A stretch of 64,000 nucleotides of DNA from Labilithrix sp. (GTDB lineage: Bacteria; Myxococcota_A; Polyangia; Polyangiales; Polyangiaceae): assembly GCA_019637155.1 (NCBI GenBank), contig JAHBWE010000029.1, positions 44,531 to 108,530 on the forward strand, given 5' to 3'. Under the pieces are notes generated by a model, which was not told the origin of the DNA, made no database searches, and worked only from the letters and a program-made list of their open reading frames with translations. Shown here piece after piece: positions 48,483-57,356 of the stretch. Position 1 is the first letter of the stretch. Every line of letters starts with the position of its first letter. The position numbers and the translations under genes were made by a program.

Positions 48483-51400
48483 TTGACCGGGACTCCGCCG
48501 GACGACCCCAGCGCGACGATCGACGATCTCCGTCCGATCGCCGAGCGCGTCGCAGCTCCCCTCCTCCTCGCCGGCCGCTACCAGCTCGGGCGGCTCCTCG
48601 GCGAGGGAGGGATGGGCGAGGTCCACGAGTGCCGCGACCTCGTCGTCGAGCGCGACGTCGCGCTGAAGACGATCCGGCGCGATCGCTCCGCGCGCCAGCT
48701 CGGGGTCCGCCTCTTCCGCGAGGCCTGCGTCCAGGCGCAGCTCGAGCATCCGTCCATCGTCCCGGTCTACGAGATCTCGCACGACGCGGCGGGGGCGACG
48801 TTCTTCACGATGCGGAGGCTCTCCGGCATCTCGCTCGAGAGCGTGATCGACAAGAAGCGCGCGCGCGATCCCGGCGTCGACGAGTCGGAGCGCTACGGCC
48901 ACCACCGCCTCCTCGCCGCGTTCTCGGAGGTCTGCCTCGCGGTCCACTACGCGCACTCGCGCGGCGTGCTCCATCGCGACATCAAGCCGAGCAACATCAT
49001 GCTCGGCGACTTCGGCGAGGTGTACGTCCTCGACTGGGGGCTCGCGAAGCTGCGACCGGAGGACGGCGGCGAAGAGGCGGCGATCGGTCCGCCCGGCGTC
49101 CGCCACGTCACCGCCGGCGGCGCGACGCTCGGCACGCCCGGCTACATGGCGCCGGAGCAGATCGGCGGCAACGAGATCGACGCGCGCGCGGACGTCTTCG
49201 CCCTCGGCGCGGTGCTCTACGAGATCCTCACCCTCGAGCCGCTCCTCGACGCCGCCGCGATCGACGCGCGCCTCCGCCACGAGCCCGCGACCTGGGACGC
49301 GCGCGCGAGCCTGCGCGCCGACGTGCCGCCCGAGCTCGATCGCATCTGCGAGCGCGCGACGGCGCTGGCCCCCGCGGACCGCTACGCGTCGGCGCGCCAG
49401 CTCCGCGACGCGCTCGAGGCCTACCTCGACGGCGAGCGCGACGTCGAGCTGCGGAAGAAGCTCGCCGCTGCTCACCTCGCGCGCGCGGAGGAGGTCAAGA
49501 CGAAGAACGCCGACGAGGCGCTGCGCGAGGTGAACCGCGCCCTCGCGCTCGCGCCGGACGATCCGCGCGCGCTCGAGCTCCTCGTCGAGCTGCTCGACAG
49601 CCCCTCCGCGACGGAGAAGGGACGCGCCGAGGTCGAGGCGGCCGGCATCGCGCGGCACCAGGGCGCGCAGCCGTTCGTCCTCTTCTTCACCGTGCCGTGG
49701 TTCATCGTCTACCCGATCATCCTCTACGTCCGCGGCATCCGCGACGTCGCGCTCGCCGCGCTGCCGCCGATGATGTGGCTCGCGGCGTCGATCGCCACCG
49801 TCGTCTCGCGCCGGATGAAGATCAGCGATCGCGTCCGCTTCCCCGTCGTCCTCTTCATGCTCGCGATCGCGGCGAGCACGGTGGTGACGGGGCCGCTCCT
49901 CCTCATCCCTTCGCTCATGACCGCCGCGGTCGGCACGCACATGCTCGTGCAGCCGCAGCGCCTCCGGCGGACGACGTTCGCCGCCGGCGTCTTCGCGCTC
50001 CTCGCGCCCGTCGTGCTCGTCTGGCTCGGCGTCTTCACGCCCTACACGTTCCCCGACGAGTCGCGCCTCGTCGTCCACTCCGTCACGCGCGCGATGAACG
50101 GATGGAACCTCGGGCTGTTCCTCACCGCGACCGACGTCGCGTTCGTGTTCGGCGTCTCCGTCTTCGCCGCGCTCTTCCGCCGCGCGATCGACCGCGCGCG
50201 GGAGGCGAAGGTCTTCACCGCGTGGCAGCTCTCGAAGCTCGTCTCCGGCGCGCCGGCGGCCGAGCCGACGACGCTGCCCGCGCCCGACTCGGCGCCGCTG
50301 CCTTCGATCGGCGGGGAGCGCGCCGCCTCGCCGCTCCGCCCGCACGACCGCACGACCTTCACCCGCGACCCCACGACCGAGACCGACTTCCCGCTCCTCG
50401 CGCTCGACGGATCGCGCTACGTCGACGCGGAGCCGATCGCGGAGGACGGCGCGACGCGGCTCGAGCGCGTGCGCGACCGCCTGATCGGCCGCGAGGTCGC
50501 GATGAAGCGGCGGCGCGACGACGCCGGCGTCCGCGACATCCATCGCGAGGCGCTCTTCCAGGCGACGGTGGAGCACCCCGCCGTCCCTCCGATCTACGAC
50601 GTCGGCAGCGACGAGCGCGGTCCGTGGTTCACGATGAAGATCGCGCGCGGCAAGCGCCTCTCGGAGCTCCTCGAGGCGGGGAAGTTGCCGGGCCGGCACG
50701 AGCGGCTCAGCGCGTTCGCGAAGGTGTGCCTCGCGATCGAGCTCGCGCACTCGCGCGGCGTCCTCCACACCGCGCTCCATCCCGAGAACGTCGTGCTCGG
50801 CGAGTTCGGCGAGGTGCACGTCCTCGGCTGGAGCCACGCGAAGCGCCGCGACGACGGCGGCGACATGGTCCCCGCGACCGGCCCGCTCATGCAGAGCCGC
50901 CCCCTCGCCGCGCTCGACTACCTCGCGCCCGAGCAAGGCCTCGCGCCCGAGAAACATGACGACGGAACGATCGACGAGCGCACCGACGTCTATGCGCTCG
51001 GCGCGCTCCTCCGCGCGGTCGCGTCCGGCGCCGCGCCCTCCGCGCAGGCCGAGCTCCCCGCCGCGCTCGCGGAGATCTGCGAGCGCGCGACGAAGGCGGA
51101 GCCCTCCGCGCGCTTCCCGTCCGCGCGCGCGCTCCACGACGCGGTCGAGGCGTTCCTCTCGTCCGATCGCGACGACGAGCTCCGGCGCCAGCTCGCGGCG
51201 GAGCGCCTCGCGAAGGCGCAGCGCCGCGCCGATCGCGCGCTCGAGACGGGCGGCGTCACCGCGCGGGTGGAGGCGCTCCGCGAGCTCGGCCGCGCCCTCG
51301 CGCTCGCGCCCGATCGCTCGGAGGCTCTGCGGCTCCTCGCGCAGCTCCTCGCGACGCGACCGAAACGCCTGCCGAAGGAGGTCGAGCGCGAGCTCGAAGA

Positions 51401-52013
51401 GCAGATCTGGCGCGCGTCGGTGAAGCAGGGCCCGCTCGCGGCGTTGATCTACGTCGTCGCGTTCGTGATCGGGTTCCCGCTCTACGCCGCGATCGCCGGG
51501 ATGCACTCGCCGGGGAAGGTGTTCGCGATCGCCGCGGCCTGGGCCGTCGCCGCGCTCATCGTGTGGCGGCAGAGCACCGCGCGCTGGCTCACCCTCGCGC
51601 CGTGGGGCGCGGTCGCGGCGTACGTCGCGCTCTTGCTCACGTCGTTCGTGCTCGGACCGTGGTTCATCGTCCCATCGCTCACGATCACGATCACGATGGT
51701 CTACGTCCTCGTCGTCCAGCCGCGCTGGCAGTACCCGGTCATCGCGTTCGGCACCGCGACCGTGCTCGCGCCCGCGATCCCGGTCTTCTTCGGGGCCTCG
51801 GACGTCATCGACGTCTACGGCGTGGTGGAGCCGACGTTCGAGATCCGCGGCGCGCTCCACATCACCGCGGCGACGTTCCACTTCGTGCTCCCCGTCGCCA
51901 ACCTCCTCTGCGCCGCCGCCGCCGCGCTCTACGCGACCCGCTACCGCGACATGCTCGACGAGCTCGAGGCCGCGAACCGCGCGCGCGTGCACGCGCTGTC
52001 GCGGCTGATGTGA
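48483..52013 (+). CDS. Membrane Ser/Thr kinase-pseudokinase, tandemly duplicated
   Basis: An 1176-residue protein starting at TTG (no ATG in frame nearby). First module: kinase domain with GEGGMGEVH (~40-48), catalytic K62 (VALKTI), HRDIKPSN at 164-171 and DWG at 184-186 in place of DFG; then a helical linker and about six membrane helices (~395-560). The second module repeats the same order: a kinase-like domain with VAMKRR (~673), HTALHPEN at ~762 instead of HRDIKPSN, and GWS at ~782 instead of DFG, followed by another ~6 membrane helices. The HRD and DFG aspartates are both missing in the second domain, which marks it as a pseudokinase. The two halves are clearly homologous (for example VQPQRLRR / VQPRWQYP segments). 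Likely a signalling protein in the cytoplasmic membrane, with the second half regulating the first. Confidence 0.88.
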   Translation: MTGTPPDDPSATIDDLRPIAERVAAPLLLAGRYQLGRLLGEGGMGEVHECRDLVVERDVALKTIRRDRSARQLGVRLFREACVQAQLEHPSIVPVYEISHDAAGATFFTMRRLSGISLESVIDKKRARDPGVDESERYGHHRLLAAFSEVCLAVHYAHSRGVLHRDIKPSNIMLGDFGEVYVLDWGLAKLRPEDGGEEAAIGPPGVRHVTAGGATLGTPGYMAPEQIGGNEIDARADVFALGAVLYEILTLEPLLDAAAIDARLRHEPATWDARASLRADVPPELDRICERATALAPADRYASARQLRDALEAYLDGERDVELRKKLAAAHLARAEEVKTKNADEALREVNRALALAPDDPRALELLVELLDSPSATEKGRAEVEAAGIARHQGAQPFVLFFTVPWFIVYPIILYVRGIRDVALAALPPMMWLAASIATVVSRRMKISDRVRFPVVLFMLAIAASTVVTGPLLLIPSLMTAAVGTHMLVQPQRLRRTTFAAGVFALLAPVVLVWLGVFTPYTFPDESRLVVHSVTRAMNGWNLGLFLTATDVAFVFGVSVFAALFRRAIDRAREAKVFTAWQLSKLVSGAPAAEPTTLPAPDSAPLPSIGGERAASPLRPHDRTTFTRDPTTETDFPLLALDGSRYVDAEPIAEDGATRLERVRDRLIGREVAMKRRRDDAGVRDIHREALFQATVEHPAVPPIYDVGSDERGPWFTMKIARGKRLSELLEAGKLPGRHERLSAFAKVCLAIELAHSRGVLHTALHPENVVLGEFGEVHVLGWSHAKRRDDGGDMVPATGPLMQSRPLAALDYLAPEQGLAPEKHDDGTIDERTDVYALGALLRAVASGAAPSAQAELPAALAEICERATKAEPSARFPSARALHDAVEAFLSSDRDDELRRQLAAERLAKAQRRADRALETGGVTARVEALRELGRALALAPDRSEALRLLAQLLATRPKRLPKEVERELEEQIWRASVKQGPLAALIYVVAFVIGFPLYAAIAGMHSPGKVFAIAAAWAVAALIVWRQSTARWLTLAPWGAVAAYVALLLTSFVLGPWFIVPSLTITITMVYVLVVQPRWQYPVIAFGTATVLAPAIPVFFGASDVIDVYGVVEPTFEIRGALHITAATFHFVLPVANLLCAAAAALYATRYRDMLDELEAANRARVHALSRLM

Positions 52014-52025
52014 TCACCCTGATGA

Positions 52026-53582
52026 TCACGGGATCGGATCCGGCCTCACGCCGCGCGCGGCGGCGCGGTCGCAGCCGAGCGGCGCGGTCGCGGAGCCGTC
52101 GCTCGTCTTCACGATCTTGAACTCGACGCGGCGGTTCTTCGACCACGCCGACTCGTCGTGCCCCTCCTCGATCGGACAGTAGTAGCCGTAGCCCTTCGCG
52201 CGGAGGCGGCTCCGTTCGACGCCGCGCGAGACGAGCGCCTGCATGACGGAGTCGACGCGCGCCTGCGTCAGCGTGAGGTTGTAGCGCTCCGCGCCGCGCT
52301 CGTCGGCGTGGCCGGCGATCTCGATGAGGAGCAGCTCGGCGTGCTCCTTCATCGTCTTCGCGAGCTGATCGAGGATCGAAAACGATCGCGGGAGGATCTT
52401 CGCGCTGTCGGTCTCGAAGAGGATCTTCTCGAAGATGAACATCTCGCCCGGCCCGAACCGCACCGAGGGGCAGCCGTGCCATTTCAGGTCTTCGGGGTGA
52501 GGATCGCCGGGCTCGGTGGGGCACGCGTCTTCGCTGTCGGGGATCCCGTCGTGATCGTAGTCGGAGGGCGGCGGCGGCTCGGGATCGCGGAGCGGCGGGC
52601 AGCCGTTCGTGCGCGGATCGTCCGTGCGCGGTCCCTTCACGTACGGGCACGCGTCCTCGATGTCGGGGATCCCGTCGCCGTCGGTGTCGACGAGCTCGTC
52701 GTCGACGTCGGCCTTTCCGGCGCGCCCCTCGAGGCGCGGCTCGAACACGAAGCCGACGGTGGCGCGGAAGTCCGCCGCCTCGAAGCCGCTCGTGTAGCGC
52801 GGCCCCGCGCCGAGCATGAGGAAGGAGCTCTTCTCGACGAAGACCTTGATCCCGCCGAGCACCTCGTTCGAGGGCTTAACCGCGGGCGCGGAGTCGGAGA
52901 GGAGGTACGTGGCGTAGGTCTCGGCGACGACGTCGACCGGCTCGAGGACGCGGTACGAAGCCGCCGCGCCGTAGGTGAGGAGGCTCCCGTCGCGGTAGCG
53001 ACCGCGCTCGAGCGCGAGGATGGTGTCGCTCGCGGCGTGACCGCGCCAGCCGCCTTCGAGCGCGACGCGGAAGCGATCCTCCGCCCCGAAGCGCTGCTCG
53101 AAGATCACGCGCGGCCAGAACCACACCGACGGATCGGCGCCCCCCTGCCGCGCGGCGTCGCCGACCGGGACGCCGACCTGCGCCGCGACCGCGAGGAACG
53201 ACGTGACCTTCACCTTTCCTTGCAGCGCGACGTGCTGGATCGCCTGCACGTCGAGCTGCGAGCCGTTCATCAGGATCGCGGGCAGCGACACGCCGAGGAT
53301 GGCGCGATCGGCGACGCCGTAGTCGAAGTGAAACGTGCCCGCGAAGGCGTTGCGAACGAGCGGCTCCGGCCGCGCGCGGAGGACGTTGCGCCCGTAGTCG
53401 AGGACGAGGCCGGTGCTGACGTGTCCGCCCGGCATCACGTCGGCGCCGTTGACCGCGAAGAAGCCCTTCGAGTCGAGCGCGGGCCGGAAGAGGTGCGTGT
53501 CGAGCCCCTCTCCTGGGATCGCCTGCGCGTGGGCGATGCTCGGAAGCAGAAAGAGCGCCGCGGCGAACGTGAAGCGAACCAT
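52026..53582 (-). CDS. OmpA-family outer membrane protein with thrombospondin-3 repeats
   Basis: A 518-residue protein; ATG 53582 gives MVRFTFAAALFLLPSIAHAQ, a type I signal peptide. The first ~270 residues look like a beta-barrel or beta-rich domain (GGHVSTGLVLDYGRNVLRA). The middle carries Asp-rich Ca-binding repeats of thrombospondin type 3: DTDGDGIPDIEDACP and DYDHDGIPDSEDACP. The C-terminus is an OmpA-like peptidoglycan-binding domain (about 400-505, IEIAGHADERGAERYNLTLT, the conserved xGHTDxxGxxxYNxxLS box). It probably links the outer membrane to the peptidoglycan. It is convergent with the kinase gene (12 bp gap). Confidence 0.9.
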   Translation of the reverse strand: MVRFTFAAALFLLPSIAHAQAIPGEGLDTHLFRPALDSKGFFAVNGADVMPGGHVSTGLVLDYGRNVLRARPEPLVRNAFAGTFHFDYGVADRAILGVSLPAILMNGSQLDVQAIQHVALQGKVKVTSFLAVAAQVGVPVGDAARQGGADPSVWFWPRVIFEQRFGAEDRFRVALEGGWRGHAASDTILALERGRYRDGSLLTYGAAASYRVLEPVDVVAETYATYLLSDSAPAVKPSNEVLGGIKVFVEKSSFLMLGAGPRYTSGFEAADFRATVGFVFEPRLEGRAGKADVDDELVDTDGDGIPDIEDACPYVKGPRTDDPRTNGCPPLRDPEPPPPSDYDHDGIPDSEDACPTEPGDPHPEDLKWHGCPSVRFGPGEMFIFEKILFETDSAKILPRSFSILDQLAKTMKEHAELLLIEIAGHADERGAERYNLTLTQARVDSVMQALVSRGVERSRLRAKGYGYYCPIEEGHDESAWSKNRRVEFKIVKTSDGSATAPLGCDRAAARGVRPDPIP

Positions 53583-53673
53583 CGCTCCACCGCGGAGCAA
53601 CCCGCACGCCGCCCACGCTCCTACGAAGTCCCCGCATTTCCGCGCCGCCCCCACGCGACGCGTCGCGCGCGCG

Positions 53674-54540
53674 CTACAGCGTCCACCCTGCGCTGAACGC
53701 GACGCCGCCGCGGACGGGCTGCGCCACGAGCGCGGGCATCCTCGTGCGTGGGCGATGGAAGAAGAACGGGATCGCGCCGCCGACCACTGTGCCGATCGCG
53801 GCGCCGGCGAGGGTGTCGGTGAAGTAGTGGCGGTCGGCTGCGATGCGTGTGTACGCGGTCGCGGCGCCGATCGTCATGCCGGCGATCCACACGAGCGGGG
53901 CGAGGCGGTAGCCGCGCATGCTCGCGACCATGCCGCTCGCGGCGGCGATGCCGAACGTCTCGACGACGTGCCCGGCGGGGAACGAATGGAACGCGCCTGT
54001 CTTCGCGATCTCGGCGCGTCGCACGTCGGGATCGCTCATCGCGTGCACGTAAGGCCGCTCTCGCAGCGTGATCGCCTCGAGCACCTGCGTCGTCATCATC
54101 GCGGCGAAGCCGCCCTCGGCGACCATCGCGACGTCGGCGGCGGCCTCGTCGCCGCGCTCGTCGGCGACGGCGGCGAGGACGCTCAGCGCCGCGCCGGAGA
54201 GCGGCGCCGCGCCGAACGCGAGCACGTAGCTCGTGACGTTCGCGGGGTGCGTGTCGCGGCGCACGAGCGCGTCGCGGAACCAGCGGTCGACCGCGTTCAC
54301 CTCGCCGGGGCCGTCGCCGTCGCAGATGCGGCAGTAGCTCGGCTCGAGGTCGTCGCGGATCAGGCGAAAGCCCACCGTCGTGACGGCGAGCGCGCCGAGC
54401 ACGGGGCCGTCGATGCGCCAGTCGAAGCGGAGCTCGATCGGACGCGTGATCGGCTCCTTCTTCGGCTCGGTCTTCGGCTCGTCGGCGCGCGCGAGCGACG
54501 GCATCACGAGGAGCGCGAGGGTGACGAGGGCGCGCTTCAT
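53674..54540 (-). CDS. PAP2-family membrane phosphatase
   Basis: A 288-residue protein with signal peptide MKRALVTLALLVMPSLARA and the three PAP2 active-site blocks: LRERPYV (KxxxxxxRP-like), AFHSFPAGHVVE (the PSGH block, here FPAGH), and TRIAADRHYFTDTLAG (SRxxxxxHxxxD). Helices in the second half bury the sites near the membrane. PAP2 enzymes dephosphorylate lipid phosphates or undecaprenyl pyrophosphate, or act as acid phosphatases. The start ATG overlaps by 4 bp the stop of the thrombospondin-3 protein upstream, and the gene is flanked by two such proteins, suggesting an envelope-remodelling context. Confidence 0.87.
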   Translation of the reverse strand: MKRALVTLALLVMPSLARADEPKTEPKKEPITRPIELRFDWRIDGPVLGALAVTTVGFRLIRDDLEPSYCRICDGDGPGEVNAVDRWFRDALVRRDTHPANVTSYVLAFGAAPLSGAALSVLAAVADERGDEAAADVAMVAEGGFAAMMTTQVLEAITLRERPYVHAMSDPDVRRAEIAKTGAFHSFPAGHVVETFGIAAASGMVASMRGYRLAPLVWIAGMTIGAATAYTRIAADRHYFTDTLAGAAIGTVVGGAIPFFFHRPRTRMPALVAQPVRGGVAFSAGWTL

Positions 54541-55706
54541 TCTTCCTTCGGCGGCGGGCAGCCGGTCGTCTCGGGATCCGTCGTCGCGGGACCCGGCTGC
54601 GTGGGGCACGCGTCGCCGAGGTCGTTGATCTGATCGCCGTCGGTGTCGGGCGGGCAGCCGTTCGTGGCAGGATCGGCGGTCGGGATGCCGGCGACGCCGG
54701 GGCACGCGTCGACGTCGTCGGGGACATGATCGTGATCGTTGTCGACGATCGGCGGTGGCGACCATGGCGTCGTGGGCGGAGGCTTCCGGCGCGGCGCGGC
54801 GCGCGAACCTTGCTCCGGCGCGAGCTCGATCGATCCGAGGATGCGGTAGTTCGGATCGCCGTACGCGATCGTGAAGCCGCGGCCGACGCCGGCGCCGATG
54901 CGGACCGTGCGCGCGATGAGCCAGTGCGCGCCCATGAGCCCCTCCACCGGCGTCCCGCGCGCGCCGAAGAAGTCGTCCACCCGCGTCGAGGTCGTGAGCT
55001 CCGGTCCGACCACGAGCTGCTCGAAGAGCTTCACGCCTGCCGCGACGGAGACACCGAGCTCGCTGCCGACGCGCGAGTCGCGGAACATGAGCCCGAGCTG
55101 CCCCGCCCACGTGAACATGCGGTAATCGCCCGCGACCGTGACGCGCGGGCGGATGCGCCACGTGCCGTCGCTCGCCCACTGCGCCTGCTCGCCGACGGGC
55201 GCCCACGCCTGCGCTCCGAGCGCGACGCGGAGCGGCCTGTCGTCCTTGCCGACGACGCGCACGTCGGCGCCGAGGCGGAGATCGCCGACGCCTTGCTCCT
55301 TCGGCGGCGACGGGAACGGCGCGAGCGCGTTGCCCTTCGCGAACGCCTGGATCGGGAGGTCGAGCCCGAGACGAAGGTAGTCGAGGAGGACGACGTTCCC
55401 GCCGAGGTGGATGACCTCGAGATCGCGGACGGGGGAGCGGCGAACGGAGTGATCGGCGTGGCGAACGACGAAGGGACGCTCGGCGAACGACGACACGGCG
55501 CCGACACGGAAAGAGGTGGGGCCGTGGAACCGCAGCGACTCGTTCGCGAACCACTCGCTCCCGCGCTCGGACGGCTCGAAGCGATCGATCGCGAAGCGTG
55601 GATCGCCCGGCGCGCTCTGCGCGGAGGCAGAGCTCGCCCAGCAGGAGAGCGCGAACGCGAGCGCGACGACGACGCAAGAGCGAGCAGGGGCTATAACGGT
55701 CCGCAG
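54537..55706 (-). CDS. Outer-membrane beta protein with thrombospondin-3 repeats, no clear start codon
   Basis: About 389 residues. A signal peptide ...SCVVVALAFALSCWASSASAQ is present, but no ATG, GTG or TTG precedes it in frame; the only candidates are CTG at 55706 (used here as a provisional boundary), GTT or ATA. An ATG 5-6 bases away lies in the wrong frame, so a frameshift/sequence error or a non-standard start is possible. The body is a beta-rich domain, followed by two Ca-binding repeats (DNDHDHVPDDVDACP, DTDGDQINDLGDACP) and a Pro/Cys end GCPPPKEE. Compared with the paralogue at 52026 the OmpA domain is missing. It overlaps the PAP2 start by 4 bp and is divergent from the cyclase (12 bp). 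Confidence 0.75.
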   Translation of the reverse strand: MRTVIAPARSCVVVALAFALSCWASSASAQSAPGDPRFAIDRFEPSERGSEWFANESLRFHGPTSFRVGAVSSFAERPFVVRHADHSVRRSPVRDLEVIHLGGNVVLLDYLRLGLDLPIQAFAKGNALAPFPSPPKEQGVGDLRLGADVRVVGKDDRPLRVALGAQAWAPVGEQAQWASDGTWRIRPRVTVAGDYRMFTWAGQLGLMFRDSRVGSELGVSVAAGVKLFEQLVVGPELTTSTRVDDFFGARGTPVEGLMGAHWLIARTVRIGAGVGRGFTIAYGDPNYRILGSIELAPEQGSRAAPRRKPPPTTPWSPPPIVDNDHDHVPDDVDACPGVAGIPTADPATNGCPPDTDGDQINDLGDACPTQPGPATTDPETTGCPPPKEE

Positions 55707-55718
55707 AGTACATCGAAG

Positions 55719-57356
55719 ATGCGCTGGACGCTGAGGACGAAGTGGACGCTCGCCGTGCTCGCGATCGGCATCGTACCGCTCGCCGTCCTCGGCGGCGTCG
55801 TCCTCGAGCTGCAGCGGAGCGGGCTCGCGCGCGCGGAGAAGGAGCTCGAGGCCGCGGTCGTCGACGAGGCCGCGACGCGCGTGCTCGTCGATCTCGACGC
55901 CACCGCGCGGACGGGCGCGCGGGTCGGGAAGCTGCTCGGCGACGAGAGCGCCGACGTCGACGCGCGCATCGGCGCGATCCGCGAGCTCGTCGCAGGGCCG
56001 CTCACCGGGGTCGGGATCTTCGACGGCGAGCGGAGGTTCGTCGACGCCGTGATCGCGGAGGGCAAGGACGACCCCGCGCTCCACGTCGCGCCGGCGCGCG
56101 CGGGCTTCGAGGTGCTGCCCGACGGGCGCGTCCGCTGGGCGGGACCGATCGAGGGCGCGGTCGAAGGTTGGGTCGTCCTCGCCGTCTCGCCGGGCGCGCT
56201 CGACGAGCGGCTGAAGGACCTCTCGCTCGTGCGCTTCGGCGCGCCCGATCGCGTCTACCTCGTCGACGCGACGCGGAGGCCGATCGCGGGGCGCGGCCGC
56301 GGCGAGCCGCTCCCGATCTTCGAGCGTCCGATGCCGACCTCGTTCAGCGCGGAGCTCGTCGTCACGACCGAGCTCGTCGATCGCGGCGTACCGAAGGTCG
56401 CGACTCTGCGCACGATGCCGGAGCAAGGCTGGGCGCTCGTGGTGGAGCGCCCCACCGCGGAGGCCTTCGCCGCGCTCTCGCGGACGCGCCACGCGCTCGC
56501 GGTCTCGCTCGGCGCGTTCACGTTGCTCGCGGCGATGGCGGGTCTCCTCGTCGCGCGGCGATCGCTCCGGCCGCTCGGGCCGCTCATGGACCTCGTGCGC
56601 CGCTACGCGCAGCGCGAGTTCCGAGCGCGGAGCGCGGTGCGGAGCGGCGACGAGCTCGAGGCCCTCGGCTCGTCGCTCGAGAAGATGGCGGACGACCTCG
56701 CCGCGAGCGAGACCGAGATCGCGAAGCGCGCGCGCACGGAGGAGAACCTGCGCCGCTACCTCCCCGCCGAGGCAGCCGAGGCGGCCGTGAACGAGGGCGC
56801 GCTCGACCTCGGCGGCGCGAAGCGGAGCGTCACCGTCGTCTTCGCCGACGTCGTCGCGTTCACGAGCTTCGCGGAGCGGACGCCGCCGGACAAGGCGGTC
56901 GCCTTCCTCAACGAGCTGTTCACGATCCTCTCCGAGGTCGTGTTCCGGCACGAGGGCATGGTCGACAAGTTCATCGGCGACTGCATCATGGCCGTGTTCC
57001 GCGGCGACGATCACTGCGCGCGCGCCCTCGCGGCGGCGGAGGACATGCACGCGTTCGTCGCCTCGAACCTCCCGCGCTGGCGCTCGGAGTACACGTTCGA
57101 CGTGGAGCTCGGGATCGGCGTCGCGACCGGCGAGGTCCTCCTCGGCAACCTCGGGAGCGAGTCGCGGATGGAGTACACCGTCATCGGAGATGCGGTGAAC
57201 GTCGCGGCGCGGCTCGAGGCGATCGCGCGGCCGCGGCAGACGCTCGCGACGCGCGAGGTGAAGGAGGCGTGCCCCGCTCATCGCTTCACGTCGCTCGGCG
57301 AGCACGCGCTCCGCGGCAAGGCGCAGCCGGTCGAGGTCTTCGAGGTGGTCACGTGA
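55719..57356 (+). CDS. Membrane adenylate/guanylate cyclase with HAMP
   Basis: A 545-residue class III nucleotide cyclase. One membrane helix at ~10-30 (LAVLAIGIVPLAVLGGVVLE) and a second at ~265-290 enclose an extracytoplasmic sensor domain. A HAMP linker (about 290-340) leads to the catalytic domain (~360-545) with VVFADVVAFTSF (metal-binding D377), FIGDCIMAVF (D421), and the conserved VATGEVLLGNLGSESRMEYTVIGDAVNVAARLE block. These are the two metal-binding Asp and the base/ribose-contact region, so it should be active. Its stop overlaps by 4 bp the GTG start of a Ser/Thr kinase (GTGA), coupling the two. Confidence 0.93.
   Translation: MRWTLRTKWTLAVLAIGIVPLAVLGGVVLELQRSGLARAEKELEAAVVDEAATRVLVDLDATARTGARVGKLLGDESADVDARIGAIRELVAGPLTGVGIFDGERRFVDAVIAEGKDDPALHVAPARAGFEVLPDGRVRWAGPIEGAVEGWVVLAVSPGALDERLKDLSLVRFGAPDRVYLVDATRRPIAGRGRGEPLPIFERPMPTSFSAELVVTTELVDRGVPKVATLRTMPEQGWALVVERPTAEAFAALSRTRHALAVSLGAFTLLAAMAGLLVARRSLRPLGPLMDLVRRYAQREFRARSAVRSGDELEALGSSLEKMADDLAASETEIAKRARTEENLRRYLPAEAAEAAVNEGALDLGGAKRSVTVVFADVVAFTSFAERTPPDKAVAFLNELFTILSEVVFRHEGMVDKFIGDCIMAVFRGDDHCARALAAAEDMHAFVASNLPRWRSEYTFDVELGIGVATGEVLLGNLGSESRMEYTVIGDAVNVAARLEAIARPRQTLATREVKEACPAHRFTSLGEHALRGKAQPVEVFEVVT

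Noticed and set aside
47595..51992. Very long minus-strand open frame opposite the giant kinase
   Set aside because: Arg/Glu-rich low-complexity product; the frame is open because of high GC and the real protein on the plus strand has all kinase motifs.
52011..52028. TGATCA-N6-TGATCA between convergent genes as a terminator
   Set aside because: Only six weak base pairs, and the copies lie in or next to stop codons; too short to call.
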